Positions 45,041 through 58,359 are shown, numbered from the stretch's first letter. The stretch: 64,000 nt of DNA from Echinostoma caproni (GCA_900618425.1 UZAN01039950.1:1-64000), one strand, 5' to 3'. Notes: generated from the sequence alone by a model not told the origin. Numbers and translations: made by a program.

Positions 45041-48000
45041 ACAAGCTTTAAGATGAAAATCGCGGCGTTCAAGATCGACCCAAAAACGGGGTCAAGTGCG
45101 TAAGTTTCCGTGTGTGTGAACGTGTGTGTATGTATGTTGGATTCGGATTATCATTAGGGCTCTGTGAGATCTGCACCTATTACGTGATCTGTGTTGGTGT
45201 GTGTCTGTGTGAAAACAATACACGAGAGGTCAAGTAGTTTGTTGGGGCAGTGGAGAGAGCGTCACACCAGGCCACTGACAAATCAGTCCCCTCCATGCGG
45301 TTGACGCATTTAGCTTCAGTGTTAATCCAGAAAGTTTCTGAGATCATCCTTTCTTTGTGGCTACAAAAGCCTTACCTCAAAATCTTGGGGTTATCGAAGC
45401 CTATTTTGTATCCTTCGCACAAATCATGAACAGCAATCGCCAAATCTCGTTCCAGTTTTTGAAGATCCGTCGCATTCTTTGGTCTGCTGGGGCGGTAGCC
45501 ATCCAGCCTTACATACCAAACCTATGCAAACAATTAGACTTTGTGGCCAGCCTACCCTCCCATGACAGGTCTGTCACCTTGATCCAGATCGATAAACATG
45601 TTCTCAACCCAACTGTGATTGGTGATCTTTGACCTTCCCACTGATTTTGTCTAATCGAGTGTTTTGATGCCTAAAGATTTATCAATCTCCTGATCGGACT
45701 TTCACTTGAATTTTTGTACCCAGCAGAAGAGAGATAACGTGAAACAGTTGAATTTAACCTGTCCTGTGACGATGCTTGTTCTTGCTCTTATGAAATGAAA
45801 TGTTATGCAACAAAAAAGAGAAAAAAGAAGAAGAGATGAAAAAAGCATGTGCATATCAGGGTGAATTTGAGAAGATAATTCCCCTAATTCCAAACATTTG
45901 AGTAAGTTTTTGTAATTGACTGAGCATTTCCCATTTTCCCAAAAGGAAGAACACACTTAAAATGAACAGTTATATTTTCGAAAAAATGTGGAATACACCC
46001 ACATTGGATAAATTTGCATTGATAGCGCAATATAAAAATACTAAATAAGGATATTACCGCGCCAGACAGGCACATACAAGCTGAGAATTTGGAAACCTTT
46101 ATCTCTATTTAACTTTTTGTCCACTCTGTTCGGTATCCCAATCCACCCCCTCATTTGTTTCTGTTATTACAGTTGTAGCGTTGGCCTCATGTTTGACCGG
46201 TGATAAACATGAAAATACATATCCCTGCCTAGCGGCTCATTATTCAAGGCTTACGGATTCGTAGACCCCTGTCACAGTAGAGATTATTGACCGGAAGCCA
46301 TGTGAACTGGTATTTCGGGTAGCGGTGCTATTTAAGTTTGGCTATTTTCACTTGGACTGCACTCATTCTCATTTCAAAAGATAGATTTACTGTGAAACTG
46401 AAGTTCAATTTCAGGTCCATTAGACTATTCAACGTGATTACGCATTACAAACCTTATAAAACCTCATAGAAAATGGGAAGAAATTCGTCACTGATTTTCA
46501 GCTAAATTATACGTTTGTGCATCTATCATTTGTTCCTACTAATCCAAGCATTCTATTTGCGTGAAAACACAGATACCATATATAGCATGATTAATCTTTA
46601 TTATGTTTACCATGCAAATACAGTTTACGCATTTCTCTCTCACGACAGATATCAATCTGTCCTGATGTGGGTTTCACCTGCTTCAAACAAAGCAACTGAG
46701 TCTCGTTTCATGTCACCACTTTTCAATACGTGATTCCAGTATCCTAGTCAAAAATGCGAATACAACCTCTGCGATGGATAACACACTAAGAAACATTTCA
46801 TAAAACAGATCCATTTTAAAGGATGGAGCCGAACTAAAGCAAATCGGATAAATCCTAATCAGACAGTCAGAAGGTGGCAGCAAAATGAAAGAAACTTTGA
46901 TTACAAGCTGATTTCCAAAGTGGGTGCGTCTTTTTCGACTGGTTACCTGTATTTGACACAACCAGGGACGGAATTAAGCGAGTTGTTTCTATATCTAGAA
47001 CTGACTACCACAATGCACCCACACATCATAAAAAGTAGGGTTCAGACACAGCAGCTCTTCAGCATGGAAACACATAGCGATGGATTCCAGTGACGCTCGA
47101 AAGCAATTGTACCGGGCTAATATCTCTATAGATACAAGCACATATACAATAAGATCAGTTATTCGTTAGAACCAACAATTTTAGTTGCAGCACCTTAATC
47201 CACGCTTTGCAACACTGCTGACCGAAAACAAATAAAATGAGCTACGTCTTAAGCTGAGAATGACCCTAATAAATAAGTCGAGTAAGTTTTGGAACTATCC
47301 TTTGCTAGCAGGAAGATAAGAATTCAGTAGGAAACAGATTCAAGGCTTGATCCGGAAAAAACGAGAGATCTTTGAGACCAATAGAATAACTTCTAACATT
47401 AATCAAAAACGTCTGACCAGCAACAGTTTCATCCAATCCATTATTTCCAGGCAAACAATCCCTTCTGTGGTCTAGGAAACCGTAATGTTCAGCCAAAATG
47501 CACTTAACCGATTTTATCGCCTCAGTGAAGACCTTCAGAACACCTATACTGACTTAATGCATAAGTAAGCATCAGTTGCGAATAACGCAGGTGTACAAGA
47601 TTAGATGTACGGTTTCGAAAGCTTGTGACTGTTAATTATGTGACATTCCTTAACGGACAAATTGGCAGATCTCCAACACCACGAAACGTTGAGTCTAGTT
47701 GCGTGCGCCACCCCATATAATGTCATCAAATGGCTGGCACGATATGGTGGTGACTTCAAAGAGGTTGGACTGAAATTGTTTTTGTTTTAACGTAGCTGTT
47801 TGACTGTCTCTGGAAAACGCACATAACCCTCAGGTTTGTTCACTTTTTCACAGCTTTAATGTGGAATTGCGCATTTCCCGCACTGAACAGAACACGGAAG
47901 TATTAAGTGATATCAAGATCAGATGTTTTTTGATGGACTTTTATATCAAAACAGCATGGAAAATAAGTTCATTTTAGTCATTGACAATCATAAAAATGTA

Positions 48001-48251
48001 CTTCAATGTAAAACCATCTGACTGGTTGGGCAATACAGACATAACTGTGGTCACTTTTATTTATCTCGGATAATCTGAGTGTCTACAAGAACTGGATCAC
48101 AGTTCCATGTTTTCACGTTCACGGTTTCTTACAGCTACTAGTAAAGTGGTAAGTTTGAATGAACACTAACTATTACGGTGACACAGATGCGATCACCCTA
48201 ACCCATGATACTATAACTTACATATTTATTCGATGAATTCCTTAATATCAG
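45041..48251. other. No gene recognised
   Basis: A GT-rich low-complexity patch lies at about 45105-45215. A plus-strand frame at 45357-45632 has no motif. The rest is AT-rich with short frames only. Confidence 0.4.
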
Positions 48252-48397
48252 TGATGTATCCAGTGCCCAGTGCCATATTGCAGGCATCCAACGGAAGGAT
48301 GTTGTTAGTTGGTGCGCATCGGGTTCAGATTCACCTGTTTGGTGGATGTATATTACGGACCACCTGTTTGACTGAAGATACTCGAGCTTCAACGAAC
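48252..48397 (+). CDS. Weak candidate exon, unknown protein
   Basis: A possible acceptor (ttccttaatatcag) and a possible donor (cgaac then gtaaat) enclose 146 nt: two leading bases plus 48 open codons (MYPVPSAILQASNGRMLLV, then GAHRVQIHLFGGCILRT and TEDTRAS). The short alternating hydrophobic pattern is beta-propeller-like, but that is impression only. Another frame is open across most of it too. Chance is quite possible. Confidence 0.25.
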
Positions 48398-48399
48398 GT

Positions 48400-50720
48400 A
48401 AATGTCCTGATATGATAGTTCAAATCGTCACACAAGTTTTTGGTAAGATTAAGTGAACCAAAAGGGGTTTCTCGAGCACGATCAGATTGAAATGAGTTTT
48501 CAAACGCTATCGGAAAAGTGTCTGGTACTGACGGCCAATACTGACTTCAGCACAATACTTATTTAACACCAGGGAGCATTTCTTCTAGGGGCCAGGCAGA
48601 TACTACCGAACTTGCCGGGAAATCAGTACCCGTGACGAATGATGTACCGCAATTCAAGGGTCATCGACTGATTCTTACAATGATTACAGTCTGTCTCACT
48701 TTTTCATCCAACAACAACAACAACATGGACTATTACTATGGAACCTTAGATTTGCAATTATTGAAGTCCCTGAAATCAATATACTAACTATGGTAAGGGA
48801 CGTGTTTCTGAAACTAAAACAAACAAGAACGAAAAACAAACCACAATTCACTAGTTTTTGTCTAAATAGAACTACGAAAATGGTGACTACTCAACACGAA
48901 CGTTGGAGATCAACAACCCAAAGACCATATTTTGATGTAATGCTTCCGTAGTCGTCGAACAACCAGTTAGTCAGTTCAAATTCTCATCCATAAACCCATG
49001 GATGGGTTAAGTTAAATAAAACTGGTAGTGCATTTCTGGCTGCTGCTCAACAGCCTTTTTACTCAAACCTCCGCAAGAACAACCACCACTAGAAAAACCG
49101 TATGAAACCAGCATCACTCCGAAATTTACCGAATAAGACAGCTATCACTGGATATCTTAGATAGCGAAAGATCTCCATCGGGGACAGTAAAACTGCCTAA
49201 ATATAAACCAAATATGCTCCGGGTCTTTTATTTTTCAACACACAGTTTTCGATATCCCCATGGAGATCCGCCCAAGATATACGCACTCGACCAAATCAGA
49301 GAGACTCTCACTCCAGTGTGGGTTGTTGTAACCACATATTCACCTTAAGCAGCGCAGTACTCATAAAGTCTCAGCAAAGAAAAACAATGTGCTTCATAGA
49401 GCTTTCCTCTGCACTCCAGTTAGCAGCCAACACTGTTGAGCTGCTCGATAGCCAAAGTTAGCCTCTAAAAGTTAAATACTTCAATGGTTTAAACTATCAT
49501 AATACTAGTTCTTGAAAGCCAATCTCGAGTCTGAATTTCGAAAGAAGCAGTTTGGAACACACTCACTTGAAAGTAGTACATCCAGATACGTATAAAGATA
49601 CAGGTCATAAACTTGCTCAATATCTGTTTCAAACCACCATAGCACAGTTTTCCTCCTGACCGATGAGTGCCAAAGCCATGGTGATCAGCTGAACACTTTC
49701 TTGATTACTGTCAACGATGAACCGTATTTGATAGGCATAAGCCGCTTATTGCTGGAAGGCAGGTTGAACAGCCCATTGCGCATAACGACCTGCCATTATC
49801 GACGGTGGGTTGCCCCGAGGGTTAGGGAACGTTGGATGCAGAACCGAAGTTGTAAACAAACACCAGATCGGCGTACTACACAATTAATCGATGATTTGAC
49901 GTAAAACAGGATTATGCATTAAATTCAGTCAGTCAGTTAGCCAAGAAAAGCGCGATGCACATAAACAGTAGTTTTCAGCAATTTACGATTTGTTACAGTG
50001 AACAGATTAAACCAATTGCAAACAAAAAGACAATATAAGAAATTCTAAACTTTATTGCATTATGACCAAATTGATGAAAGAGCATTTCCTTGAGGTAGGT
50101 GAGATTATTCCAACGATTTACTGTTAACCGAGCTAGGAATGAGATTACATTGTTTCGATATGTGGAAGTACGCACAGGAAGGATTTGAAATTTACAGCGA
50201 GTTCGGGGATTTGACGGGGATTTCACGATAAGTTAGTGCAGGCAGTGCTCTTGATCACGTATTATCCTGTTTATAAATGTATCACAAGCGTCAAGATGCT
50301 TGGAAATAAATGAATCAACTAAAACAACTCTATCAACTCTATCAACTCCACTGTAGCGGGACAAAACTCTGAAGGATCTCGAAAATAAAATGAAATTTTT
50401 TTTCAATCCACGGATAAAAACCGGGGAACAGTACAACCAATGTGGAAGAATGCAGGCAAGCGCAAATTTGAAAATAAGATTATGCGCAACGGCCAGTTTC
50501 CTGAGCCTGTAAGGATAAAAGGGCAGCTTTCGTACTTCAGTGAAAATGTTGATAAAATGAGCAGATAATGACAGGTTATGGACTAGGGTGACACCAATGT
50601 ATTTACCACATACAGATTTGGGAATACTTTAGTGTGTGAAATCATTTCAGCCCACACTGTAACATGAATTTGACTATGATGATTGGACGATTCGAGAAAA
50701 GACCCTCACAAATGAGTCGG
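48400..50720. other. No gene recognised
   Basis: A CAACAA microsatellite lies at about 48712-48726. Short frames (49701-49904 plus, 49993-50226 minus) have no recognisable domain. Confidence 0.4.
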
Positions 50721-50865
50721 ACAATTAAAGTTAAAGTCAAAGTCAAATTTTTATTATGGGCGATTTAACAAAGCTGAAGCTTATCATGCTCCATAGGATT
50801 GTTACACAATATTTTGAATAAATTCACAAAAAGACAATAATAATAATAACTGTTTGCATGATCAC

Positions 50866-51062
50866 TCACGAGTGTTGAAATTTTAAGTGTTCCAATGCTT
50901 TATCAAGTTGCGGTTTAAATAGTTCAACTGTATGGTCACATACTACATCAGATGGAAAAGAATTCCATACGCCGCAAACTCTGACTGCAAACGTGTGATG
51001 CCGGCAATCAAGGTGACTGTTCTGTGTCTTCACTTTCAGCGGATGTCCCCTGAGGTGATCAT
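50866..51062 (-). pseudogene. LINE C-terminal domain
   Basis: The minus-strand translation reads HLRGHPLKVKTQNSHLDCRH, then HTFAVRVCGVWNSFPSDVV and FKPQLDKALEHLKFQHS, ending at the TGA at 50866-50868. It is collinear with the C-terminal peptide at 2-244, with conserved RGH, LDCR, AVRV, W-N and FK-LDK positions. It follows the RT frame after a small frame change near 51060. It serves as the family reference for the 3' end. Confidence 0.8.
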
Positions 51063-52368
51063 TATGAGATAAAGCCAGCAGAGAACGACAAGGGTGGTTG
51101 AGTTAATGTAGTAGTGATATGTCAATATTAGGTCCCCTCGATGTCGGCGGTATTGGGATGAGTAGAGTCCCAATATTTGCAGTCTTTTTGAGTATGTCTT
51201 GTTATACGGTCGTTTTACCAATTTCGTCACCAGCCGTTGCGGGCATTCTAGAGCCTTCCTGTCGCGGGTTAACCATGGATTCCATACTTGAACGGCGTAC
51301 TCCGTGTGTGGCGAAGGAACGCTGATAACAAGCGTGGAAACAGTGCTCTTTCGAACTGCCCGAAAACACGTCTGAGTAGTCCAACTTGCTTTATAGCCAT
51401 GAATGATATTCTGGCAAGTGGAATATCCTATATCCTCCAGTACGACAACTCCCAAATCCCTTTCATCGACGGCATGCGGTAGTATTTGACTCCCTAGAAC
51501 ATAGGAGAAACGAGTCTTGTACCGCATGGAAATAACTCTGCATTTGGAAACGTTGAACTCGATGTCTTTGGCAATTGACCACCGGTGGGCTGCGTCGATC
51601 GTTTGTTGGAGTGCTATATGATCCTCAGGATGTGTTACAGTTCTCCAGATCGTCCGCGTCGTCCGCAAAAAGCAGTGTTAGACCCAAGGACATGTGGCAG
51701 GTCGTTTATAAATGCAAGAAAGAGACGAGGCCCCAGTACAAATCCTAGAGGAACCCGTCGAGCAGCGGTGATGGGCTCTGATAATGAATCACCAACACGA
51801 ATTGACATGGTTCTTTGTCGGAGATGCTCCTTGATCCAGTCCAGAACCAAATCTCTTACTGCGTTATTGTAGAGCTTTTGCAGTAGAATTTGTTTTTCTA
51901 TTCGATGAAATGCCTTGGAGAAGTCCAAATAAACTACAACCAATGGCTGGTCTGCATCGACGGATTTTGTCCACTCATCTCGTGCAATAAGTAGATTTGG
52001 GTGCACGAACGCTTGTGCCGAAGTCTGTTCTTAGTTGGAGACAAAAGCACATGCTTCTGTAGATATTCCATCGACAGGTCCGCCACGATAGCTTCCATGA
52101 CTTTCGACAATATCGGAAGAAGTGCAATAGGGCGGTAGTTGGCGGGATCACTGCGAGATCCCCCTTTGTGAATGGGTGAAATCATCCCTTCCTTCCATGA
52201 GTGCGGAATTACTGCCTGAATGAACATCCTTTGGTAAACAACAGTCGGAGGTTCGGAAATATTATTGGCTAGCGACATCAGATTCCGGGGATGCATGCTG
52301 TTGGCTGGCTCCTGGGGATGAATTCTGACGCATAGTTGGTAGTCATGCTCTAACCTTCTCACTGTCAA
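51036..52368 (-). pseudogene. LINE reverse transcriptase domain with frameshifts
   Basis: Frame 52368-51934 carries WKEGMISPIHKGGSRSDP and NYRPIALLPILSKVMEAIV (fingers). After a frameshift near 52010, frame 52006-51635 has VVVYLDFSKAFHRI (motif A, with the second Asp position changed to His) and VPLGFVLGPRLFLAFINDLP (motif B; the usual PQGS is PLGF here). The polymerase box FADD reads at 51669-51658 but in a third frame, so it is flanked by frameshifts. Frame 51668-51036 then gives DIEFNVSKCRVISM, DERDLGVVV, EYAVQVWNPWL and LGLYSSQYRRHRGDL (thumb and post-RT). An RT with such breaks is inactive, but similarity along the whole length is clear. Confidence 0.85.
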
Positions 52369-52523
52369 AGACCATACTATCCTGTGACGGATATGTTATA
52401 CAGGGTAGTTTGCTTGGAATTCGTAGTGCTTCATGTGTTGTTGCAGTAAACACCTGATCGAACTATGTTTGAGGAACTCCGTTGCTTCTAGAGTAGTGTT
52501 TGAGACATGTCCAGACGAACTCC

Positions 52524-52730
52524 TCATTTCACCTTCCTTGTAGGTTTGATATGTTTATAAAGCAATATTGAATCAGAAATGAATTTTTGTGTCAGTGTTT
52601 CTTGGTACGTCAATTTGTCCTCTCGTACAAAATTGGTACACTTATTTCGCAGTATGGAATAATTATTCCAAGTTTCGATAAATGGACATCTTCTATGCTC
52701 CCGCCGGGAAAATCCCAATGCTTTATCCAT
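52524..52730 (-). pseudogene. LINE linker between endonuclease and RT
   Basis: The minus-strand peptide FIETWNNYSILRNKCTNFVR, then YQETLTQKF and SILLYKHIKPTRKVK matches the usual basic linker of CR1-type LINEs (W-xY-LRN, then F-xxxP-LYKYI-RK). It lies between the endonuclease and RT frames in the expected order. After it, a changed frame continues (SSSGHVSNTTLEATEFL) up to the RT start. Confidence 0.7.
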
Positions 52731-52837
52731 TTCTTTGTACGGCTGCGAATGAATGAATGACGAGTTTTAGATTTAGCACAAGTTTTTACACTTGTTGCAG
52801 CCGTTGCAATTTCGGTAAGATAATCAATGAAGCTCGT

Positions 52838-53290
52838 CTATGCCACCAAAGGATCGTGATCATCTTCTTGGAGGACCCATTGCTTAATTATTGCCAGGTT
52901 TTGCAGCTTTTTGTAGTATATGATGGCACGAGTACTGCTTTTTCGGTTTTCTTGAGTAGAGACGTAGCCTATATAATCAAACGTCAATACGGCATGATCA
53001 CTAAGTCCTAGTGGAGGCGTGACATTGACAGATTCTACCGTCAACTCCTCGTTAGTTGGCACTAAAACCAGTGTTGATGGTACTTGTCTTGCTCCAACTC
53101 TGGTGGGTTCTGTTACGTGGTTGTGCAATGGGTGCAATCCAATGAAGTTCCCTTTAGTAAAACAGGATAATTCTGTGTTTGCGTTGAGCGGTTCTCTAAA
53201 GTCACTCTGATGATATTGCCCATTCGGGCTACCGAAATTCGGCAAACAACTTTTCCAGTCAAGCAAAATCTTTACCGCAAACATCCGCAT
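52838..53290 (-). pseudogene. LINE AP-endonuclease domain, C-terminal half
   Basis: Open for 150 codons on the minus strand. It includes SDFREPL, HPLHNHVTEPTRVGA (the T-PTR block), PSTLVLVPTNEE and PPLGLSDHAVLTFDY, whose SDH contains the catalytic Asp-His of exonuclease-endonuclease-phosphatase nucleases. The N-terminal half with the other catalytic residues is missing past 53290. The retained half lacks internal stops, suggesting moderate age. This domain nicks target DNA for target-primed reverse transcription. Confidence 0.85.
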
Positions 53291-53299
53291 CCTGAACTA

Positions 53300-54610
53300 C
53301 AATCATTCAACGGTATATCCAGGTTGACTTGACTGATATCCCTGTAATGTGTTTACATTTTAGACCGTATATGTAAAATACTATAACTAACTAGTGTGTA
53401 TAAACCGTTGGCATAAGGATATCTGTGCAGTTCAGTTCTTTAGTTACTGTTCCAAAATAGCAGATGCCAAAATTTGTTTATTTTTGTAATGTTCATTTTT
53501 CAATTCCTCGAAAATCACCGGAATGTTGATCCTATCTCTGATTTTCAACAAATCCGATAAGCTATTATTATTCATTCATTGAGATTGGTCACAGTAGAAG
53601 TGAAGTCACGTGAACAAAATAATTGATCGTGGCATCAGGTTGGTGTGCAAAACAAGCGGTGAATCCCTGTGACATCAGGTTACCGTTTCCATTTATTTAC
53701 TTAGTTCACCGAAACCCAACTTTTATGAACCACACAAGAAGCACTCGGTGACAACTAAGATTTGTAAACTGAATAAAACGTTCGAATGTAAATGAAGCAT
53801 GAATCAAAGGTAGTGAAGTAATCCCCTGGTTGATGCTCAACGGACAAAACCTAATGATCACGTGCCGAATTTGTTTCAGATTTTAGGTCAATCTATAAGG
53901 CAGATGTGGACAAACTAGCATTATCAACATCGCATTTCGTGATCGGTTGTTCCGTGTCACATTTATTGGCCGGATTTGAAAAATGTTCCTCTATTCCACA
54001 TAAATGGTAAATAATCTCAAATCGAGGCGAGAGCGTTCTTCTCCTGTTTTCTTGAAAAATTGCCATCGACAGCTCACTGAATGTGCTGTGTACGGTTAGA
54101 CGAAATATGTGTAAATGAATGGCATTCTGTTCTCCAGGATACCGGAACAAAGTTTTCGTGTCTGTGAGGAATTGATTTCGTTATCATTAACTAAATTTCT
54201 GGAAGAATGTATCCATCAGAGGTTAATTTTGGTTGACAATTACATATTTTGAAAACCATTGCCATAAATCGCAAATGCGATTTCATGCATTTTGAATGGT
54301 GGCATTGTTTAGTATTCACATTTATATGGGTACAGACGTAGTAGAATGCTGAAAAGTAATAGAATCAAAATTTAGACATAAGCAGTACTTATGTGGTGTT
54401 TCACAGGCCGAAAGAATTTTAGGTCATGGAAAGAGAAAAAAACGTTTTTATTGAAATCTGTGGTAATTATGTTGATGTCATCAGATGAACGTAGAACTGA
54501 AAGCATTTTCTTCCAGAATTTATGGCAGTCGCAAAAGCGATCCAATAAAAAGATTACTTCGTAGTGCATTATAAATATAACTGACTAACTGTGGTGGTGA
54601 TGGTGTTGTT
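53300..54610. other. No gene recognised
   Basis: AT-rich; a minus-strand frame at 53893-54150 shows no motif. It ends at an assembly gap. Confidence 0.4.
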
Positions 54611-55430
54611 NNNNNNNNNNNNNNNNNNNNNNNNNNNNNNNNNNNNNNNNNNNNNNNNNNNNNNNNNNNNNNNNNNNNNNNNNNNNNNNNNNNNNNNNNN
54701 NNNNNNNNNNNNNNNNNNNNNNNNNNNNNNNNNNNNNNNNNNNNNNNNNNNNNNNNNNNNNNNNNNNNNNNNNNNNNNNNNNNNNNNNNNNNNNNNNNNN
54801 NNNNNNNNNNNNNNNNNNNNNNNNNNNNNNNNNNNNNNNNNNNNNNNNNNNNNNNNNNNNNNNNNNNNNNNNNNNNNNNNNNNNNNNNNNNNNNNNNNNN
54901 NNNNNNNNNNNNNNNNNNNNNNNNNNNNNNNNNNNNNNNNNNNNNNNNNNNNNNNNNNNNNNNNNNNNNNNNNNNNNNNNNNNNNNNNNNNNNNNNNNNN
55001 NNNNNNNNNNNNNNNNNNNNNNNNNNNNNNNNNNNNNNNNNNNNNNNNNNNNNNNNNNNNNNNNNNNNNNNNNNNNNNNNNNNNNNNNNNNNNNNNNNNN
55101 NNNNNNNNNNNNNNNNNNNNNNNNNNNNNNNNNNNNNNNNNNNNNNNNNNNNNNNNNNNNNNNNNNNNNNNNNNNNNNNNNNNNNNNNNNNNNNNNNNNN
55201 NNNNNNNNNNNNNNNNNNNNNNNNNNNNNNNNNNNNNNNNNNNNNNNNNNNNNNNNNNNNNNNNNNNNNNNNNNNNNNNNNNNNNNNNNNNNNNNNNNNN
55301 NNNNNNNNNNNNNNNNNNNNNNNNNNNNNNNNNNNNNNNNNNNNNNNNNNNNNNNNNNNNNNNNNNNNNNNNNNNNNNNNNNNNNNNNNNNNNNNNNNNN
55401 NNNNNNNNNNNNNNNNNNNNNNNNNNNNNN
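54611..55430. other. Assembly gap (820 N)
   Basis: A run of N preceded by a short GTGGTGATGGTGTTGTT low-complexity stretch. Frames spanning it are meaningless. Confidence 0.99.
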
Positions 55431-56129
55431 CAACTTTGAAAAGTGGACAACTTCTTCTGTCCCCGGTTTGAAGTCCAGACCGGATGTGACAAAAGTTTGA
55501 ATAATCAACTGAGACTACAGTGGAGAATACTTGTGAGAGGAACCCGATGATGTCATAAATCATTATTGTGGACACAATAAGGAGTATGTGGGCTGTGAAT
55601 TCATCTTCTCGACGCGTCGGCTGGGACGACGACAGGAAGTAGAATGTGTGAATGCTATTGACCATTGACCTGGTAGAGTAAGCGAGGCGCTCTGAGCGAG
55701 TCCACTGAGCGACTCGACTGGACAAGGTAGAGACTGGGCATGCGTTTGATGTTGCGACTCCACTATGCTACCGAGCCGGGTGGTTCTCAAACACTCACCG
55801 AGTCCTGTGTCCGATGATGTAAACAAAGTGCGTTCTAACCTAGAAACCTGTGAAAGAAGTCCAACGCAAAAAGACATCTTAACAAGGCTGGAAACCAGCA
55901 TCTTATGGAGTTTATTTGGGCGGAAAGTGTGGTGGATTGCAGCTGTTAACGTTCAAATAACTCTTTTGTCATATTTTCACCGGTAAACAGCGGTAAATGT
56001 TAACTGATTTAAATTTTTGTTGAAATAATCCCACAGAGCACATTTAAATTTCACTCCTACAATTTTCCTTTCGTTTCTCTACGCACGAAATGATTCTGAC
56101 ACGTTTTGTCGGTAAACGCGACTCTAGGG
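55431..56129. other. No gene recognised
   Basis: A minus-strand frame (55563-55901, Ser/Leu-rich) and a plus-strand frame (55765-55986) overlap. Neither has a known motif, and the area is slightly GC-richer than average. Confidence 0.35.
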
Positions 56130-56290
56130 TAACGTTACCAAATTATCACCCTTGGGATGTATTAGAATCCCACCACCACTGCCTGACTTTTCCCATTGTG
56201 TGTTGAATGGTAGCCCTTTGATTGACCGCCTCCCCCTTCCGGAAAATTGCATGTTTGCATATTCAATAAAAGAAATTAAAATAAAAAGAA
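56130..56290 (+). mobile_element. SINE family A, partial 5' head
   Basis: AAATTATCACCC, a degraded B box (TTAGAATCCCACC), then CACTGCCTGACTTTTCCCAT, GGTAGCCCTTTGATTGACCG, CCTTCCGGAAAATTG and the end TTCAATAAAAGAAATT. It is collinear with 29350-29490. The A-box half is not clear. Confidence 0.75.
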
Positions 56291-58060
56291 GCAAGAAGAT
56301 TGTACCATAAAAGCAATTCTTCTCCTCTCAGTTTGCGAAGTAATGCATCGATTACGTAAAGGTAAATCAAACTGAAAAACTCCCTTATGGTACTGACGTT
56401 GTTTAGGTTTACTTAAATGGTAAAAGAGTGTTATGCCCTGCGCTACATACGACAGAGATTCCAGAAATCGAGAGATTAGCCGGATTATTAAATGTAGTAG
56501 TTCACTTATTAGAGTCAATAAGTGGAAAAAGGATAACACCATTATTTAGCTGCGCATTTAATTGCCACCTTACTAATAACTAACCTCAGAGAAGTTACAC
56601 GTTTGCGATTGCTATTCTAATGGATGAAATAAATTTGATCGACCACTACATCAATGTGTGTATGCATGAGGTTGGCTTAGTTTAGAAAATGCACTTCACA
56701 CTACTACCACTCTAACAAATCCTGCACGATTTATCCTTTTTTGTTCTGTTTAAAGTCCGATGGAGATAATTTTTCAGGAGGTATTAACAAAAACAATAGT
56801 GGTTATATATGCATTTCAGTCTTGTGGAACCTGATAATTTAAACACAATTAGCAGTTGTGTTTAAAGATCCCATACATTTCGTGACAAATTTCTGAAATT
56901 TCGAAAAATGTAAAAACAAATCCAAGTTTCTAAAATTCATCTGTTTCTCAAAATCTGTGTATGAGTATCAATGGTTGTTATTTTAGAATCCAGTTAGAGC
57001 CCTGATCTTTACTCTGACTAAACATCAATAACTCGATTTATTTCTAAGTTTCCGCGCTAGTGAAAAATGAGTCAACATGTGCGAGCACTCTATTCAATGC
57101 AACGGTTCAAAATGACACGTAATATTTTATTTGTATAACAGACGGAAATCCTGAAACCATCAAAGCAAACATTTACATAATGTCGTATCAAAGAACAGGA
57201 AATGTTACTGCGGGACCTTTGAGCCCTGATGAAATTTGACAGCAGCTATATCAGTTGTAAACTGAACGTGCCTCAACGCGCTACCTTATTCAAAGCAATC
57301 TTCCGAATAAATTTCTGATCTACAGTATTCAATAAACTATTTTACAATCAAAATAGATATCTTTTCGCTGGGATCTATATGGTTCTCATTCAATCGTGTG
57401 AACGGGAATCGTATTTACTGAAATAAAATTACCTTTGGTGATGAACACGGATTTTTCCTGCGACCGTCTACCACTGGGATTCACACGCAGCTTGATTAAG
57501 GATAACTGTAGTGATTGATTCTGCGCATATGGGAACATCCCAACTTGTGTGTACATAAAACGTAATCCAGCATAATGTTTACATTTAGAGGTTGCCTTAA
57601 CACCAACAGATTTACCGTACGTACTTCTGTTATTCATGCTAGATTCCAAACAGTGCAATGGTGCTTCGTTATTGTGTCGACAATGCACATATTTTGATTG
57701 CTGTATGATTTGATTTGCGCCTAATTGGCCTTCCTAACATTCTCTCTCCTACTGCATTCTATATGGTTTAGGTTTGCATTAAAGTAGTCGGTCAGATATA
57801 ATTCCTGTTTTTGTCTTCCAGGATTATTCGTTTACGGCAAGCCAAAACCTATGTTTCCTTCTAATTTAAGCTCAATAAACTTGTGGTTGAAGATCAGATG
57901 TTTGCGAAACAACAGGTTTAACACAAACAACTGCTCCCACCGACATAAGCATAATCCCCATGCGGAATAGGCAACAAAAGAATTGTTTTCTAATCCTGTT
58001 CGTTTAACTTGCCATCCAATTTGACGTGATATACAAAACAGATCATTCTACACAACACGA
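56291..58060. other. No gene recognised
   Basis: AT-rich. Frames at 56276-56542 (minus) and 57386-57688 (minus) have no motif. Confidence 0.4.
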
Positions 58061-58354
58061 ATGGTGGTCCTCGTCCAAACACCAGTTAGCACAGTGCATA
58101 GTGTGAAATGGCCTCAAGCAAACCAAGTGACAGGTTACGCCCCTGGTCATCGGAAGCAACTGGCAGTCCGGCAAAGAAGTGAGCAGCGGCAGATTTTCTC
58201 CGGGGTAACTTACACGAAGAATAATCTGTATATATTTGTTTTGGGTAATCCGGATAGAGGGGTGTGGAAGACAGCGAATTTTTGCTCACCATATAAGGTG
58301 GGAGGTGATGGGAGGACCATCACCACGTTGTCCGTCTTTTGCTCTACGCCGTGA
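58061..58354 (+). CDS. 97-codon ATG-started open frame, unknown; possibly repeat-derived
   Basis: Starts at a true ATG and ends at TGA (58352-58354). The stretch is GC-richer than its flanks. The peptide (MVVLVQTPVSTVHSVKWPQA, then SEQRQIFSGVTYTKNNLYIF and GNPDRGVWKTANFC) has no domain I know. The opposite strand is open for 68 codons. It may be a single-exon fragment or part of an unrecognised repeat. Confidence 0.25.
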   Translation: MVVLVQTPVSTVHSVKWPQANQVTGYAPGHRKQLAVRQRSEQRQIFSGVTYTKNNLYIFVLGNPDRGVWKTANFCSPYKVGGDGRTITTLSVFCSTP

Positions 58355-58359
58355 ACCAT

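Larger units (their letters stand above)
50722..53290 (-). mobile_element. CR1/jockey-like LINE, nearly complete coding order
   Basis: On the minus strand the element runs: endonuclease C-terminal half (53290-52838), basic linker (52730-52400), RT (52368-51036), C-terminal domain (51062-50866), 3' UTR (with an AATAAT run) and the TTTGAC-like tail near 50725-50750. The domain order and the repeated-unit 3' tail are those of non-LTR retrotransposons of the CR1/jockey group. Several frameshifts and stops make it inactive. The 5' end is truncated near 53300: the N-terminal half of the endonuclease is missing. The tail and C-terminus match the copies at 1-416 and 15.05-15.73 kb, giving the family at least three copies here. 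Confidence 0.85.
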
